A DNA stretch of 59,663 nt, from the NCBI GenBank assembly GCA_031291055.1, contig JARLJU010000088.1, forward strand, positions 1 through 59,663. Direction: 5' to 3'. The position numbers were made by a program, and so were the translations under genes. Shown here piece after piece: positions 28,528-37,176 of the stretch. This DNA comes from Rudaea sp. (GTDB lineage Bacteria > Pseudomonadota > Gammaproteobacteria > Xanthomonadales > Rhodanobacteraceae). The notes beneath the pieces are model-generated. The model did not search any database and had not been told where the DNA came from. It saw nothing but the letters and a program-made list of their open reading frames with translations. How positions within the stretch are numbered: position 1 is the stretch's first letter; each line of letters opens with the position of its first letter.

Positions 28528-31500
28528 TTACTGCGAAGCGTAAATCTGCAGCGGCAGCACCGCCCAGGACTCAATCGCTGCCTGCAGGCCGCTGCTGCCT
28601 GCGCCAACCATGATCACTGCACGCGAAGTCGTGGTATCGGCCAGCGCCAATCCCGCCGGCTGCGCCCCGAGCCCCATCCAGCTGCCGGGAGTCTCGTGGC
28701 CGTTCGCGTCGGTGGTCACGATCTGCACCAGAATGTTGCCACCGGCACGCAGCGCTTCGATGCGAAACACTTCACGGCCGTGCGCATCCACGGCGCGTAT
28801 CCATGTGTCCGGCGCGCTGGCGCGCAGCGCTTGCGCGGGGGCCAGCGTGAGCATTGCGACATCGTCCAGCGTTCCGATTGACTCTGTGTCGCCGCCGGTC
28901 TCGAAACCGTCGCGGAAGATCACGATCTGCGTAGCCCAGGTTGCGGTATTGCCATCGGCAATGCTGGCCTGGTTGGCGATGGTCTCGTTTGCGGCCGTGT
29001 CGAGTACCGTCGCCGATATCACATAGGTCACGCTGCCGGCCGACGGAATCGTCGGAATATCGGACAAATCGCCAGTGCCGCTGCTCGCGCCACAGCTTGC
29101 GCCGGCGGTATTCGGATAGCAGATCCAGGTTGCGTTGGCCGCATCGAGCTCTGGCGGCAGCACGTCGGTGACGGCGACATTGTTCGCCGTCGACGGACCG
29201 TTGTTGGATGCCACGATCGTGTAGTCCAGCACCTTGCCGTACTGCACGTACTCGCGATTGACTGGCGGGAAGTTGACTGCAACACCGATGCTGGTGCTGA
29301 CCGTTGCGGTGAACGTCACCGGCGCACCAGCCAGGCCGCTGCCGCTGGCGGCGGTCACGGTTTCCGGTGACGCGGTGCCGAGCGACCATCCGCCGAGGGT
29401 CGCGATGCCGTTCGCATCGGTTGTCGGCGCTGAAGCCGACAAAGTGCCGGAATTCTGGGCCGCCGCAAAGTGCACCACATAACCCGGCACAGGGTTGCCG
29501 AATTGATCCGTGACCTGCACGGACGGCAGCGGCGACGCCCCCGTGCCGGCGGCGCCGCTGAGGCTAGTCGAACCGTTGGCGGCGATATTCGCCGCCGCGC
29601 CCGGCGCCACCGTCACTGCCAAGGCCGCAGTCGCGTAGGACATCGACGAAGTCACACCGTCGACGCTCGCATTGACGCTGAACACGCCGGATTTCACATA
29701 GCTGATCTGCAACTGACTGGTGACGTCGTAGCCGACGCCGACCGGAAAGCCGCCCGGCTGCGGCCCGAACGTGCCGCACAGATTGGAACCGCAAGCGCTC
29801 AAAGGAATGGTCTGATAAGTGCTTCCGTTGTAGTACTGCAAGGCAAGATCGCCGGCACCGATGTCTCCAGGGCGACCAATCACAAAGTGTACAAGTACAT
29901 TTTCACCGGCTGCACCACCGGTATTGGTCAGCCGCGCCGAGTAACCTGGCACCGTCGTGCCAGCCGTGGCCGTCTGCGGCCCCATCAGGTTCAGGCCGAT
30001 GTCGGCGGGAGACCGAACCACCTGGGTACTGTGGGTGTCGGCAGCGTAGATGACGCTGCTCGTCATCCCTTGTGCAACGGCTTGCACAGTGAATGTGTCC
30101 GCCACGGCAAACGTACTGCGCAATCCTATGGTCGCATTGTAGCCCGCACCTACCGGGAAGCCGGCACCGCCAATGCTGCCGCACAAACCAGCGCTGCAGG
30201 AAGCAAGCGCAATCGTCTGGTAATTGCCGCCACCGGTATCGTATTGCAAGGCGATGTCGCCCGACTGAATGCCAGCGATGCGCGAAACAGACAATTGCAC
30301 AAGTACGTTCTCTGGCAGCGCATTGCCGGTGTTCGCCAGTACGGCGCTGTAGTCCGTCGGTACGGCAGCCTGCACGTTGGCAACCGGCCCGTTGATTGCC
30401 AGCACCACGCCGTACAGTCCGTAGTCGACATAACCCAGCGTCGCGTCATTTTTGATGTCGTTGGTCTGCGCATTCAGCGCCGCCTGCTGCACCGGCGACA
30501 TCGCCCGCGGTGCGACACCGCCGAACAGATTGTTGACCGCATACACGTTGCCGCGGAACGGGCGTACTTGGGTGTTTGTTCCCGAAGTACCGATCGCATC
30601 GTTATAGTCGAGGAAAGTGCATGGCGGGTTGATATCGCCCCCGGATGGCGCCGTATCGCAGTTCTGATCGACCAGGTTGAAGTAGTACTTGAGATTCGGG
30701 TCGAACATATTCGCGTTCGCCGCGGTGTTGTCGCCGAAGCTGATCGCACCGAAGCTGGACGTGCCGTTGGCGTCGTTGTCGTCGATGAATTCGGCCGCAC
30801 GGCCGGCACCATTCACACCGCTGCCATTGAAGGTGTTCTGCAACGCCGTGAACGCCATCGGATACGGCGGTTCGGGCGGATTGTTGGTGTTGATTTCCTT
30901 GTTGCTGACGACCAGGCTGACAAAGTCTGCCGCCCCGTTAAGCGGCGTGAAGGTATTGCTGGAAAATGTCGCATTCGGGAAATTTTCCACCAGCGCGCCG
31001 CGCAAGCCGTTCGCGTAACCGGCAAACGTGTTGCCGCTAACCGTCACCGGCAGATTCTGGAAATTGTCGATCAGGCGCAATACTGAAAAATCGGCTTCCA
31101 CGCCGGTCTGTGGCGCGCCAAGTGCTGGAGCGAGCGAGCTCGGCGCTTGCGAAGCCGCCGTGATCATATTGCCGGCAATCGCGATCGGCGTGACGCCCGC
31201 GTTCGGCGCGTCGAATTCCAGACCGCCTCCGCTGAACGTGTTGCCGCTGATCGCCCAGCCGTTGGTGCCGCCCGTAACGGTGGTCGCGAAGCGCACGATC
31301 GCATCGTGATTCAAGCCCGCACTGGCGTTGCCGCTGATCGTGCCCACGCTGCCGTCGACCGCGATGCCGGCGCGGAACATGGCAGCGTTCGGCGTGGAGC
31401 TGCCGCTGATTGCATTGTTCAAGATCGTGACATTCGAGCCGTCCACGCGCGGCAGAGCCAGCGAATTGTGCTGCGGATCGATGTTGATCGAAATGGCATT

Positions 31501-34308
31501 TGTATACTTGTAGCTCGCCGTGCCGGAGGTTGCCGATGCGCTTTGCACGAACTGATTGCTCAGGATCGACATGCCGTCGACAAAACCGCTGACCAGCAGG
31601 CCTTCGGCCGCGAACTTCTTGTCCACTGCGAAGTCGAGATGGTCGACGACGACGCCCTTGGGCGCCGCGCCGGGCGTGGCGAACGGCGTACCGGCCACGA
31701 CCAGTACGGGCTGGTTCGGGCCACCGCTGAGCCGCGTGAGCGTCGGCCGATTGCTCGGGTCGGCTGCGGTCAGGCGCAAATTGTCCTTGCCGGTGCCGAT
31801 CACACCCATTTCGTCGAACGTGCCCTGTTCGATGTAAACCGTACCACCCGGGTTCGCGGCAGCGACGCCGGCATTGATCGAGGCATTGGCGACCGTGCAA
31901 GGCGTGGCATTGCACGGGCCATACATGCTGCCCGCCCCACCGAAATAGTAGTTGCGCGCGGAACGCACCAATACCGAAGCCACGCCGGTAACGCCGCCGG
32001 CAAACGTCGCAGCTGGCGCAGTGCCGGAAAGCACCAGATCGCTGGTCACAGCCGCATACGTGTTGCCCGAGCCGATCGTGACGGCGGCAGAGCCGGTTTG
32101 CTCGTTGGTGTCTTCGATATAGACGGCGCCCACATCGACGTTGCCGAATGCGATGTTTGTCGCCAGCGCGCCTTGCACCGGACCGCCGTAGTACGAATTG
32201 TCGGTGGCGAGCAGGCCGACATCGACATTGCCCACGCTGCCGCCGTCAATCGCGGTCGCAGCGCTCTGGCTACTCGACCAGTTCGTGAGCAAATAGCCTA
32301 CCGTGCTGCGGTTGCCGGCGAGTGCGCCGCCATCGATGCTGTTGCCGCTGACGATGACGGTCTGCGCATCCTGCATCGAGGTGATCTCAATGCCATTCCA
32401 CTGACCGCTCTGTCCCGCGTTCAATGAAGCGATGATGTTGTTGGCAGCAAGGGTGTACGTCGTCGCCGCCTGATAGAAAAGATTGTGGAAGAGGCCGATG
32501 CGCGTGGCGTGAATCTCGTTGCGCAGCACCGCCGGTGCCTGCATGCCCGGATCCGGCGCCTGGTTGTTCTCGGTCTGGATGCCGACGCGCACCTGATCCA
32601 TCAGGTTGTCGCTGATCTGCGCGTAGAAGTTGTAACCCGCGTATATGCCTATGCCCCAGGTCGATGGGTTGGTGATATTGGTGAAGCGGTTGAACTGGAT
32701 CAGGTTGTCGCCGCCCGACCCGGAATTCATGAAAGCGAAAATGCCCGATCCTCCGACATTGCGGACCAACGTGTTCTGCACCGTGATATTGCTTCCCGTG
32801 GCAAAAATGCCGGAATCGGCATCGGGATTCGCGCCATTCAGGGTGATCGGCGAGGTGAGGCTCGTGTTGTCGCCATCGATGATCAAACCATCGAGCGAAA
32901 CACCCGCCGCGTTGATCGACACGACCGCACTTTCGCCAAGCGTGCCGAGTGTCAACGCGTTGTCTTCCACCCCCGGCACGATGATCGTCTCGACACCATC
33001 GGCGCCGCCGCCGACGTCGCGGGTGCGCGCATCAACGCCCACCTGCGCGCCTTCGATCGCCACCGGCATATTGATGTTGAGATTCGTGCTCGCGCTGCTG
33101 CGCTCGGCATAAACGCCCGCGGCGACATGGATCGTGTCGTACGGGTTGGATTGAGTCAGTGCGTAGGCAATGGTCAGGCAAGGATTGGCCTGGACACTGC
33201 AATCGGTCGTATCACTGCCGCTCTTGGCGACGTAACGGTCGAAGTCGAAACTGGTCGCGAAGCCGGTGCCGACATCCGGCACCACGCTCATGTCGTCGAA
33301 ATAGACGCCGTGCGGGCGATAAGTCACCGAATAGGTATCGAACGGCTGCTGCGTGCCGTTGTCGGCATTGCTCGAATCGCGGAAGCCGATGTAATCGCTC
33401 GCCACCACGGTGCCCGGGCTGTTGTAAGTCCCGTCGTAATATGCCGCTTCCCACGAACCGATGTTGCCGGTATCGAAGACGATATTGCCGGTGCCATCGA
33501 AGATCTCATAGTGAATCAGGTCGTTGCCGGTATGGCAGGTTGCGCCATTGGGACACAGCCCCGGATCGGTCGTGACCGCGCCGGGGCCATCGACAAAGGT
33601 TGCGTCGATATGCGCCCGATACCAGACGCCGCGTGTGAGGGGCGGCGAGTAATGATCGACAAACGTCGCGTCGCCATCATCGGCTGCATCCTTGCCGGAA
33701 GTGACCTCGACGGCATCGACATGGAAACAGCCAGTGTCGGTCGGGCAACCGTCGGTTGCGCCGCTGCCCGGACCGGGCACTTCGTCAAAGATACCAAGAT
33801 ACGTCATGCGGTCGCCGGGCGCATCGCTGATCGTAGTGGAAATGGCGGATCCAGGATCGGACTGCACACTTGCACTGCGGAACCAGAAGTCGTAGACGAC
33901 GTGATGGGACTTTGCGGCGCCGCCAAGACTGGAGCCATCGTTGTTGGTGGCGGTACTTTCGCCTACCGAGGAAAACTGCGGGCTCAGGATCGGGTTGACA
34001 TAGCCGTTATGGAACCAGTTCGACAGGCGCCAGGAATGTCCGCCGCTGTGCGCGACGCCCGTTGCGATTTCCTGATCGACCCGGCTGGTATAGACGGGTG
34101 AAATCTGCCAGCCGCCCTGGGCATCGATGGAAGCGTTCAGCGTGCGGTCGTCGCTCTGTTGCCAGCCGCCATTCGGCGCGGGAGTCGCCTGGCCAGAGAT
34201 ATATGGCCCCACTTCGCGCGTCGGCGTCGTCAAGAACGATTCGGCGTTAGCCTCGCCAGCGGCAATCAGCAACACGATGCATGCCGCGAAACAGGTCTTG
34301 GCCGCCAT
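28528..34308 (-). CDS. Giant secreted beta-helix protein with Ig-like and DUF11 domains
   Basis: A 1926-residue extracellular protein. Signal peptide residues 1-22 (AAKTCF to EANA); the longer frame to 34401 is ignored because ATG 34308 opens this signal and follows GGGGG. Residues about 40-340 look like a jelly-roll module. Residues about 345-1250 form a right-handed parallel beta-helix with recurring N-x-I/F turns (CLTIAYAL..., GIFATGSNITVQN). Two related domains (about 1310-1560) follow, with paired Cys. Then a group-1 Ig-like domain (VQVTDQFGNPVPGYVVHF) and a DUF11 domain (LDYTIVASNNGPSTANNV). The FRDGFE motif near residue 1810 is common in Xanthomonadales secreted proteins. Function unknown; adhesin or polysaccharide-binding roles are possible. 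Confidence 0.88.
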   Translation of the reverse strand: MAAKTCFAACIVLLIAAGEANAESFLTTPTREVGPYISGQATPAPNGGWQQSDDRTLNASIDAQGGWQISPVYTSRVDQEIATGVAHSGGHSWRLSNWFHNGYVNPILSPQFSSVGESTATNNDGSSLGGAAKSHHVVYDFWFRSASVQSDPGSAISTTISDAPGDRMTYLGIFDEVPGPGSGATDGCPTDTGCFHVDAVEVTSGKDAADDGDATFVDHYSPPLTRGVWYRAHIDATFVDGPGAVTTDPGLCPNGATCHTGNDLIHYEIFDGTGNIVFDTGNIGSWEAAYYDGTYNSPGTVVASDYIGFRDSSNADNGTQQPFDTYSVTYRPHGVYFDDMSVVPDVGTGFATSFDFDRYVAKSGSDTTDCSVQANPCLTIAYALTQSNPYDTIHVAAGVYAERSSASTNLNINMPVAIEGAQVGVDARTRDVGGGADGVETIIVPGVEDNALTLGTLGESAVVSINAAGVSLDGLIIDGDNTSLTSPITLNGANPDADSGIFATGSNITVQNTLVRNVGGSGIFAFMNSGSGGDNLIQFNRFTNITNPSTWGIGIYAGYNFYAQISDNLMDQVRVGIQTENNQAPDPGMQAPAVLRNEIHATRIGLFHNLFYQAATTYTLAANNIIASLNAGQSGQWNGIEITSMQDAQTVIVSGNSIDGGALAGNRSTVGYLLTNWSSSQSAATAIDGGSVGNVDVGLLATDNSYYGGPVQGALATNIAFGNVDVGAVYIEDTNEQTGSAAVTIGSGNTYAAVTSDLVLSGTAPAATFAGGVTGVASVLVRSARNYYFGGAGSMYGPCNATPCTVANASINAGVAAANPGGTVYIEQGTFDEMGVIGTGKDNLRLTAADPSNRPTLTRLSGGPNQPVLVVAGTPFATPGAAPKGVVVDHLDFAVDKKFAAEGLLVSGFVDGMSILSNQFVQSASATSGTASYKYTNAISINIDPQHNSLALPRVDGSNVTILNNAISGSSTPNAAMFRAGIAVDGSVGTISGNASAGLNHDAIVRFATTVTGGTNGWAISGNTFSGGGLEFDAPNAGVTPIAIAGNMITAASQAPSSLAPALGAPQTGVEADFSVLRLIDNFQNLPVTVSGNTFAGYANGLRGALVENFPNATFSSNTFTPLNGAADFVSLVVSNKEINTNNPPEPPYPMAFTALQNTFNGSGVNGAGRAAEFIDDNDANGTSSFGAISFGDNTAANANMFDPNLKYYFNLVDQNCDTAPSGGDINPPCTFLDYNDAIGTSGTNTQVRPFRGNVYAVNNLFGGVAPRAMSPVQQAALNAQTNDIKNDATLGYVDYGLYGVVLAINGPVANVQAAVPTDYSAVLANTGNALPENVLVQLSVSRIAGIQSGDIALQYDTGGGNYQTIALASCSAGLCGSIGGAGFPVGAGYNATIGLRSTFAVADTFTVQAVAQGMTSSVIYAADTHSTQVVRSPADIGLNLMGPQTATAGTTVPGYSARLTNTGGAAGENVLVHFVIGRPGDIGAGDLALQYYNGSTYQTIPLSACGSNLCGTFGPQPGGFPVGVGYDVTSQLQISYVKSGVFSVNASVDGVTSSMSYATAALAVTVAPGAAANIAANGSTSLSGAAGTGASPLPSVQVTDQFGNPVPGYVVHFAAAQNSGTLSASAPTTDANGIATLGGWSLGTASPETVTAASGSGLAGAPVTFTATVSTSIGVAVNFPPVNREYVQYGKVLDYTIVASNNGPSTANNVAVTDVLPPELDAANATWICYPNTAGASCGASSGTGDLSDIPTIPSAGSVTYVISATVLDTAANETIANQASIADGNTATWATQIVIFRDGFETGGDTESIGTLDDVAMLTLAPAQALRASAPDTWIRAVDAHGREVFRIEALRAGGNILVQIVTTDANGHETPGSWMGLGAQPAGLALADTTTSRAVIMVGAGSSGLQAAIESWAVLPLQIYASQ

Positions 34309-34541
34309 TTTTACACGCCCCCTTCGGATTTGCAGATCATACTTTAAAACGTGCGTCAAGCTGTCAGTTTTTACAGTATGTAGCCCAACTGCAATTTCCA
34401 AGCCAGCATCAGAGTCAATGACGCTCTGCGACCCGCGCTAACGAAACCCCTTGATTTGCTTCAAGACGTTGCAGGTTTTGACGGCGGAACGCCGTCGCTG
34501 CAGCACAGCCGCGCTGCGGCAGTCCACGAGGGTTTGCCACT

Positions 34542-35183
34542 ATGACTACGCTCGTCTCCCCAGCCACACCCATGAACTGGCCGCGTATCGGTGCCTGGTC
34601 AGGATCGTTGTCGATGCATCTGTATGCGCTCGTCCTGCTGCTTGCGCCGCCGGTCGCGATCGAACTATTCAGGCACACGGAGCCGGAACGGCTGCTCGCG
34701 CGCTTGATCGCGACGCCAGTCCGGGCCCAGCCGAAAACAGAACCGGCCCTGCCGACGCCAGTGCATCACGAGAAACACCTTGCCGCGGCAACGGCGCACG
34801 CGGCGCTGCCATTGAACGGCACGATGGCTCCGGTCATTCCGGCAATTGCGCCTGACGGCGTCGTGTTGACGCAGACCTCGACGCTCGCAGCCGCGGTCGA
34901 GGTCCCTCCGACCGCGCTCGCCTACGCCACTTTCACTCGCGTGCCATATCCTGCGGAAGCCCTGCGCCGGCGCGAGCACGGCACCGTGATCCTGCGCGTA
35001 CTAGTCGGTGCCGACGGTAGCGCGCAGACGATAGAGATACAGACATCCAGCGGCTCGCCGCGCCTGGACCGCGCTGCCCGCGATGCGGTGCTGCACTGGA
35101 TTTTTCGCCCGGGTACGTTCGATGGCGCGCCGCGCAGTGCCTGGGCGCGCGTACCGATCACCTTTGACCTCTCCACTCCGTAA
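34542..35183 (+). CDS. tonB: TonB-like energy transducer
   Basis: A 213-residue protein with a short cytoplasmic N-terminus, one transmembrane helix (about residues 24-44), a low-complexity periplasmic spacer and a TonB C-terminal domain: TRVPYPAEALRRREHGTVILRVLVG, then DGSAQTIEIQTSSGSPRLDRAARDA and the final strand VPITFDL. The Pro/Lys spacer is shorter than in classical TonB. The gene faces a heme-uptake set (hemP and a heme-utilisation-like gene) and should energise outer-membrane receptors. ExbB/ExbD are not in the window. Transcription reads toward the minus-strand gene, whose frame overlaps this one. Confidence 0.85.
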   Translation: MTTLVSPATPMNWPRIGAWSGSLSMHLYALVLLLAPPVAIELFRHTEPERLLARLIATPVRAQPKTEPALPTPVHHEKHLAAATAHAALPLNGTMAPVIPAIAPDGVVLTQTSTLAAAVEVPPTALAYATFTRVPYPAEALRRREHGTVILRVLVGADGSAQTIEIQTSSGSPRLDRAARDAVLHWIFRPGTFDGAPRSAWARVPITFDLSTP

Positions 35184-35953
35184 GCACGGCACTCCGGCCG
35201 GGAGCGTTGCGTCCACACTCGCGGCACATGCGGCGCTCCTCGGTGTCCGGCAAGGCGACGGGTGTGCGCGTCGTCGCATGGTGCGTGGATCATGTCTCGC
35301 CCCCACGCGGCGTGCTCGTCCTCGGCGATCGCGCAGGCAAGGCGCCGCCCCAGCGCTGAAAGACGCGGTGGAGCACGCAGGCCGAGCACGCTCAGGCAGC
35401 TCAGCCGCAGCAACGGCAGGCGCACGATCCGTGCCTGCCATGCCGCGCCCAGACGCACGAACACGCTACGCATGAATGCCGCATGCGCCTGCCAGCCGCG
35501 TTGCGCAACCGCCGCGGCAGGCGCGCCACAACGGCCGAGCATCGCGTCCCAGGCCAGGTAGTCGGTTTCCGGCAAAAGATATAATTTAGCAATTGCCGCA
35601 TTGTGCACATCGCGGAACTCCAGCCATTCGCGCGGACCCTGCGTAGTCACCGCGCACAGCGCGTGCACGCTGGCACAGTCGGCCAGCGCGGCCAATGCGG
35701 GATGCTCGAGCAGCAGCAAACCTTCGGGCAGCAGGCGCGCTCGCGGAAACGCGCGCTCACGGCAGACGCGATGGAGCCACAGCACGGTACCCAGCTGTGG
35801 AATCGCCGTGGCGACTTGGTGCAGGCGCAGGCTGTGCGTGGGCGACGGAGCCGGCGCTGCCCCGCGCGACGCGTCGACGCCAGTGTCCGCGCCCGCATTG
35901 GCGAATACGCCGGATTCCGGATCGAGATGCCAGTAGCCGTCATTCATGACCAT
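34922..35953 (-). CDS. Putative heme-utilisation protein (HmuS/ChuX-like)
   Basis: A protein of about 343 residues starting MVMNDGYW at ATG 35953, after GAGG. The stretch TTQGPREWLEFRDVHNAAIAKLY and the following DYLAWDAML resemble the C-terminal half of HmuS-type hemin-degrading proteins, where a similar strand and W-Ala-Leu end are found. It lies downstream of hemP on the same strand, supporting a heme role. The last 85 or so codons run antisense through tonB and look non-native (Arg/Pro-rich), so either the gene ends early after a frameshift (another frame stops near 35157) or the tail is real and overlaps. The end coordinate is therefore uncertain. Confidence 0.5.
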   Translation of the reverse strand: MVMNDGYWHLDPESGVFANAGADTGVDASRGAAPAPSPTHSLRLHQVATAIPQLGTVLWLHRVCRERAFPRARLLPEGLLLLEHPALAALADCASVHALCAVTTQGPREWLEFRDVHNAAIAKLYLLPETDYLAWDAMLGRCGAPAAAVAQRGWQAHAAFMRSVFVRLGAAWQARIVRLPLLRLSCLSVLGLRAPPRLSALGRRLACAIAEDEHAAWGRDMIHAPCDDAHTRRLAGHRGAPHVPRVWTQRSRPECRAYGVERSKVIGTRAQALRGAPSNVPGRKIQCSTASRAARSRRGEPLDVCISIVCALPSAPTSTRRITVPCSRRRRASAGYGTRVKVA

Positions 35954-36043
35954 GCCTCGTACTGGTGACGGGCTGGCTGGCGGGGAACCTGCGCAGGGTT
36001 CCGGCTTGCTGCCGTGACGTTGAGTGGTCTCGTCGGCGTAGCT

Positions 36044-36063
36044 CGGGCAGCATCGGCTGCCCG
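36044..36063 (-). promoter_or_regulatory. Hairpin between hemP and the heme-utilisation-like gene
   Basis: CGGGCAG and CTGCCCG form a perfect 7-bp stem with a 6-nt loop, just after the hemP stop. A second stem (GGAACC/GGTTCC, 35984-36002) lies closer to the next gene. Neither has a T tract, so they may uncouple hemP expression from the downstream gene rather than stop transcription fully. Confidence 0.4.
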
Positions 36064-36078
36064 TCATGCCTGACGGAC

Positions 36079-36261
36079 TTATTTGGTGAGAATCAGTTTG
36101 CCATTGCGCGTCTGCCGCAGCCGGTATTCCTGGCCGTTGTGCACGATGCGTACTTCTGGCGCGCCGGCGAGCAAGTCGCGGCTGTCGATCTGGCGTGCGG
36201 CTTTATTCGCAGCCACTGGTGGCGATGTGCGCAAGGTCGCCTGGAATGTAGCGTCAAGCAT
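36079..36261 (-). CDS. hemP: Hemin uptake protein HemP
   Basis: A 60-residue protein of the HemP family, recognised by the C-terminal block SRDLLAGAPEVRIVHNGQEY and the RLRQTRNGKLILTK end. HemP is a small regulator/activator needed for heme uptake and is typically the first gene of Fur-controlled heme loci. The start is set at ATG 36261 (MLDATF) with AGGA upstream; the longer frame from 36303 would start inside the Fur box and is rejected. Confidence 0.88.
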   Translation of the reverse strand: MLDATFQATLRTSPPVAANKAARQIDSRDLLAGAPEVRIVHNGQEYRLRQTRNGKLILTK

Positions 36262-36282
36262 GCGAAGAATCCTGTGGGTTTT

Positions 36283-36301
36283 GTTAATGATAATCATTCT
36301 C
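36283..36301 (-). promoter_or_regulatory. Fur box upstream of hemP
   Basis: The 19-bp site GTTAATGATAATCATTCTC matches the classical Fur consensus at 17 of 19 positions and includes the core ATGATAATCAT. It lies about 20 bp before the hemP start, predicting repression under iron-replete conditions. Confidence 0.85.
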
Positions 36302-36379
36302 ATTTGATAGTCAAGGTCTCGGCTGGCATGCGCTGGATCAGCCGCCGAGGATTGTCGCTCGCAAGTCGCGCAGCTAGAC

Positions 36380-36575
36380 TCGGCCGGCTCCTTCGGGGAG
36401 TAACCGACCGCAACAGGGTGTCAGTCGATTCTGCAGCGGGGTTCGCGTCAACATACTTGAGCGGCAGCTCATGGCGCGAACGATGTCCGCATCCGGCCAG
36501 ACCGATGGTTCGCACGCGCTACCCGGCCGGGGACTGCGTGCGGACCTTCGCGTCCATCACCCCGGCCCCTTGGAG
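36380..36575 (+). ncRNA. yybP-ykoY manganese riboswitch
   Basis: The leader of the UPF0016 gene contains GGGGAGTA (36395-36402), the signature of the first arm of the yybP-ykoY aptamer, and GTCAACATACT (36447-36457), the signature of the second. Between them are the variable stems. The following GC-rich inverted stretch (about 36485-36575) would be the expression platform ending at the ribosome site. This class binds Mn2+ and commonly controls UPF0016/MneA or MntP exporters, exactly the gene found here. Boundaries are approximate. Confidence 0.8.
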
Positions 36576-36581
36576 CCAGCC

Positions 36582-37139
36582 TTGCAGACTTTCCTGATTT
36601 CCACGCTATCCGTCACCCTCGCCGAAATCGGCGACAAGACCCAACTGCTGGCGTTGATTCTCGCCGCAAAGTACCGGCGACCGTGGCCGATTTGCCTCGG
36701 CATCCTCCTGGCTACCTTGCTCAATCACGCGCTGGCCGGCGCATTCGGCGCCTTGATGGCCGACTGGCTCAGTCCGCAAGTACTGCGCTGGATCGTCGCG
36801 CTGAGTTTTCTTTCAGTGGCAGCGTGGACCCTGGTCCCGGATCGCGTCGATGACGCCGAAGCGGCAAGTAACGCGGGTCGCGGTGTCCTGCTCGCGACGA
36901 CGGTCAGTTTCTTCCTCGCCGAAATCGGCGACAAGACCCAGATCGCCACCGCCGTGATCGCCGCCGAATATCACCCCTTGTGGCAGGTGATCGCCGGAAC
37001 CACGACCGGCATGCTGCTCGCTGACGTTCCGGCGGTGTGGCTCGGCGCGCGTTTCGCCAACCGCCTGCCGCTCAAGGCCGCACGCTTCGGCGCCGCATTG
37101 CTTTTCGCCGGCCTGGCTTTGTGGATTCTGCTGAAATAA
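36582..37139 (+). CDS. UPF0016/GDT1-family manganese exporter
   Basis: A 185-residue membrane protein with two repeats of three helices, each carrying the EIGDKTQ motif (SVTLAEIGDKTQLLALILAAK and SFFLAEIGDKTQIATAVIAAE). This is the TMEM165/GDT1/MneA family, whose bacterial members export Mn2+. TTG 36582 is chosen as start because GGAG lies 6 nt upstream and the family begins right there; the frame is open from 36471, inside the riboswitch, which would not be translated. Regulation by the yybP-ykoY riboswitch is strongly implied. Confidence 0.9.
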   Translation: MQTFLISTLSVTLAEIGDKTQLLALILAAKYRRPWPICLGILLATLLNHALAGAFGALMADWLSPQVLRWIVALSFLSVAAWTLVPDRVDDAEAASNAGRGVLLATTVSFFLAEIGDKTQIATAVIAAEYHPLWQVIAGTTTGMLLADVPAVWLGARFANRLPLKAARFGAALLFAGLALWILLK

Positions 37140-37176
37140 ACCGATAGTCTGCGCGGCGCCGCATGCTGCCCGGCTC

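Noticed and set aside
29470..34101. Three long plus-strand open frames (538, 426 and 538 codons)
   Set aside because: All lie opposite the beta-helix protein, which has a signal peptide and domains; the plus frames are Arg/His-rich and featureless.
35954..36078. Cobalamin-type riboswitch between hemP and the heme gene
   Set aside because: Two hairpins and GC-rich words are present, but the B12 box and core elements do not match.
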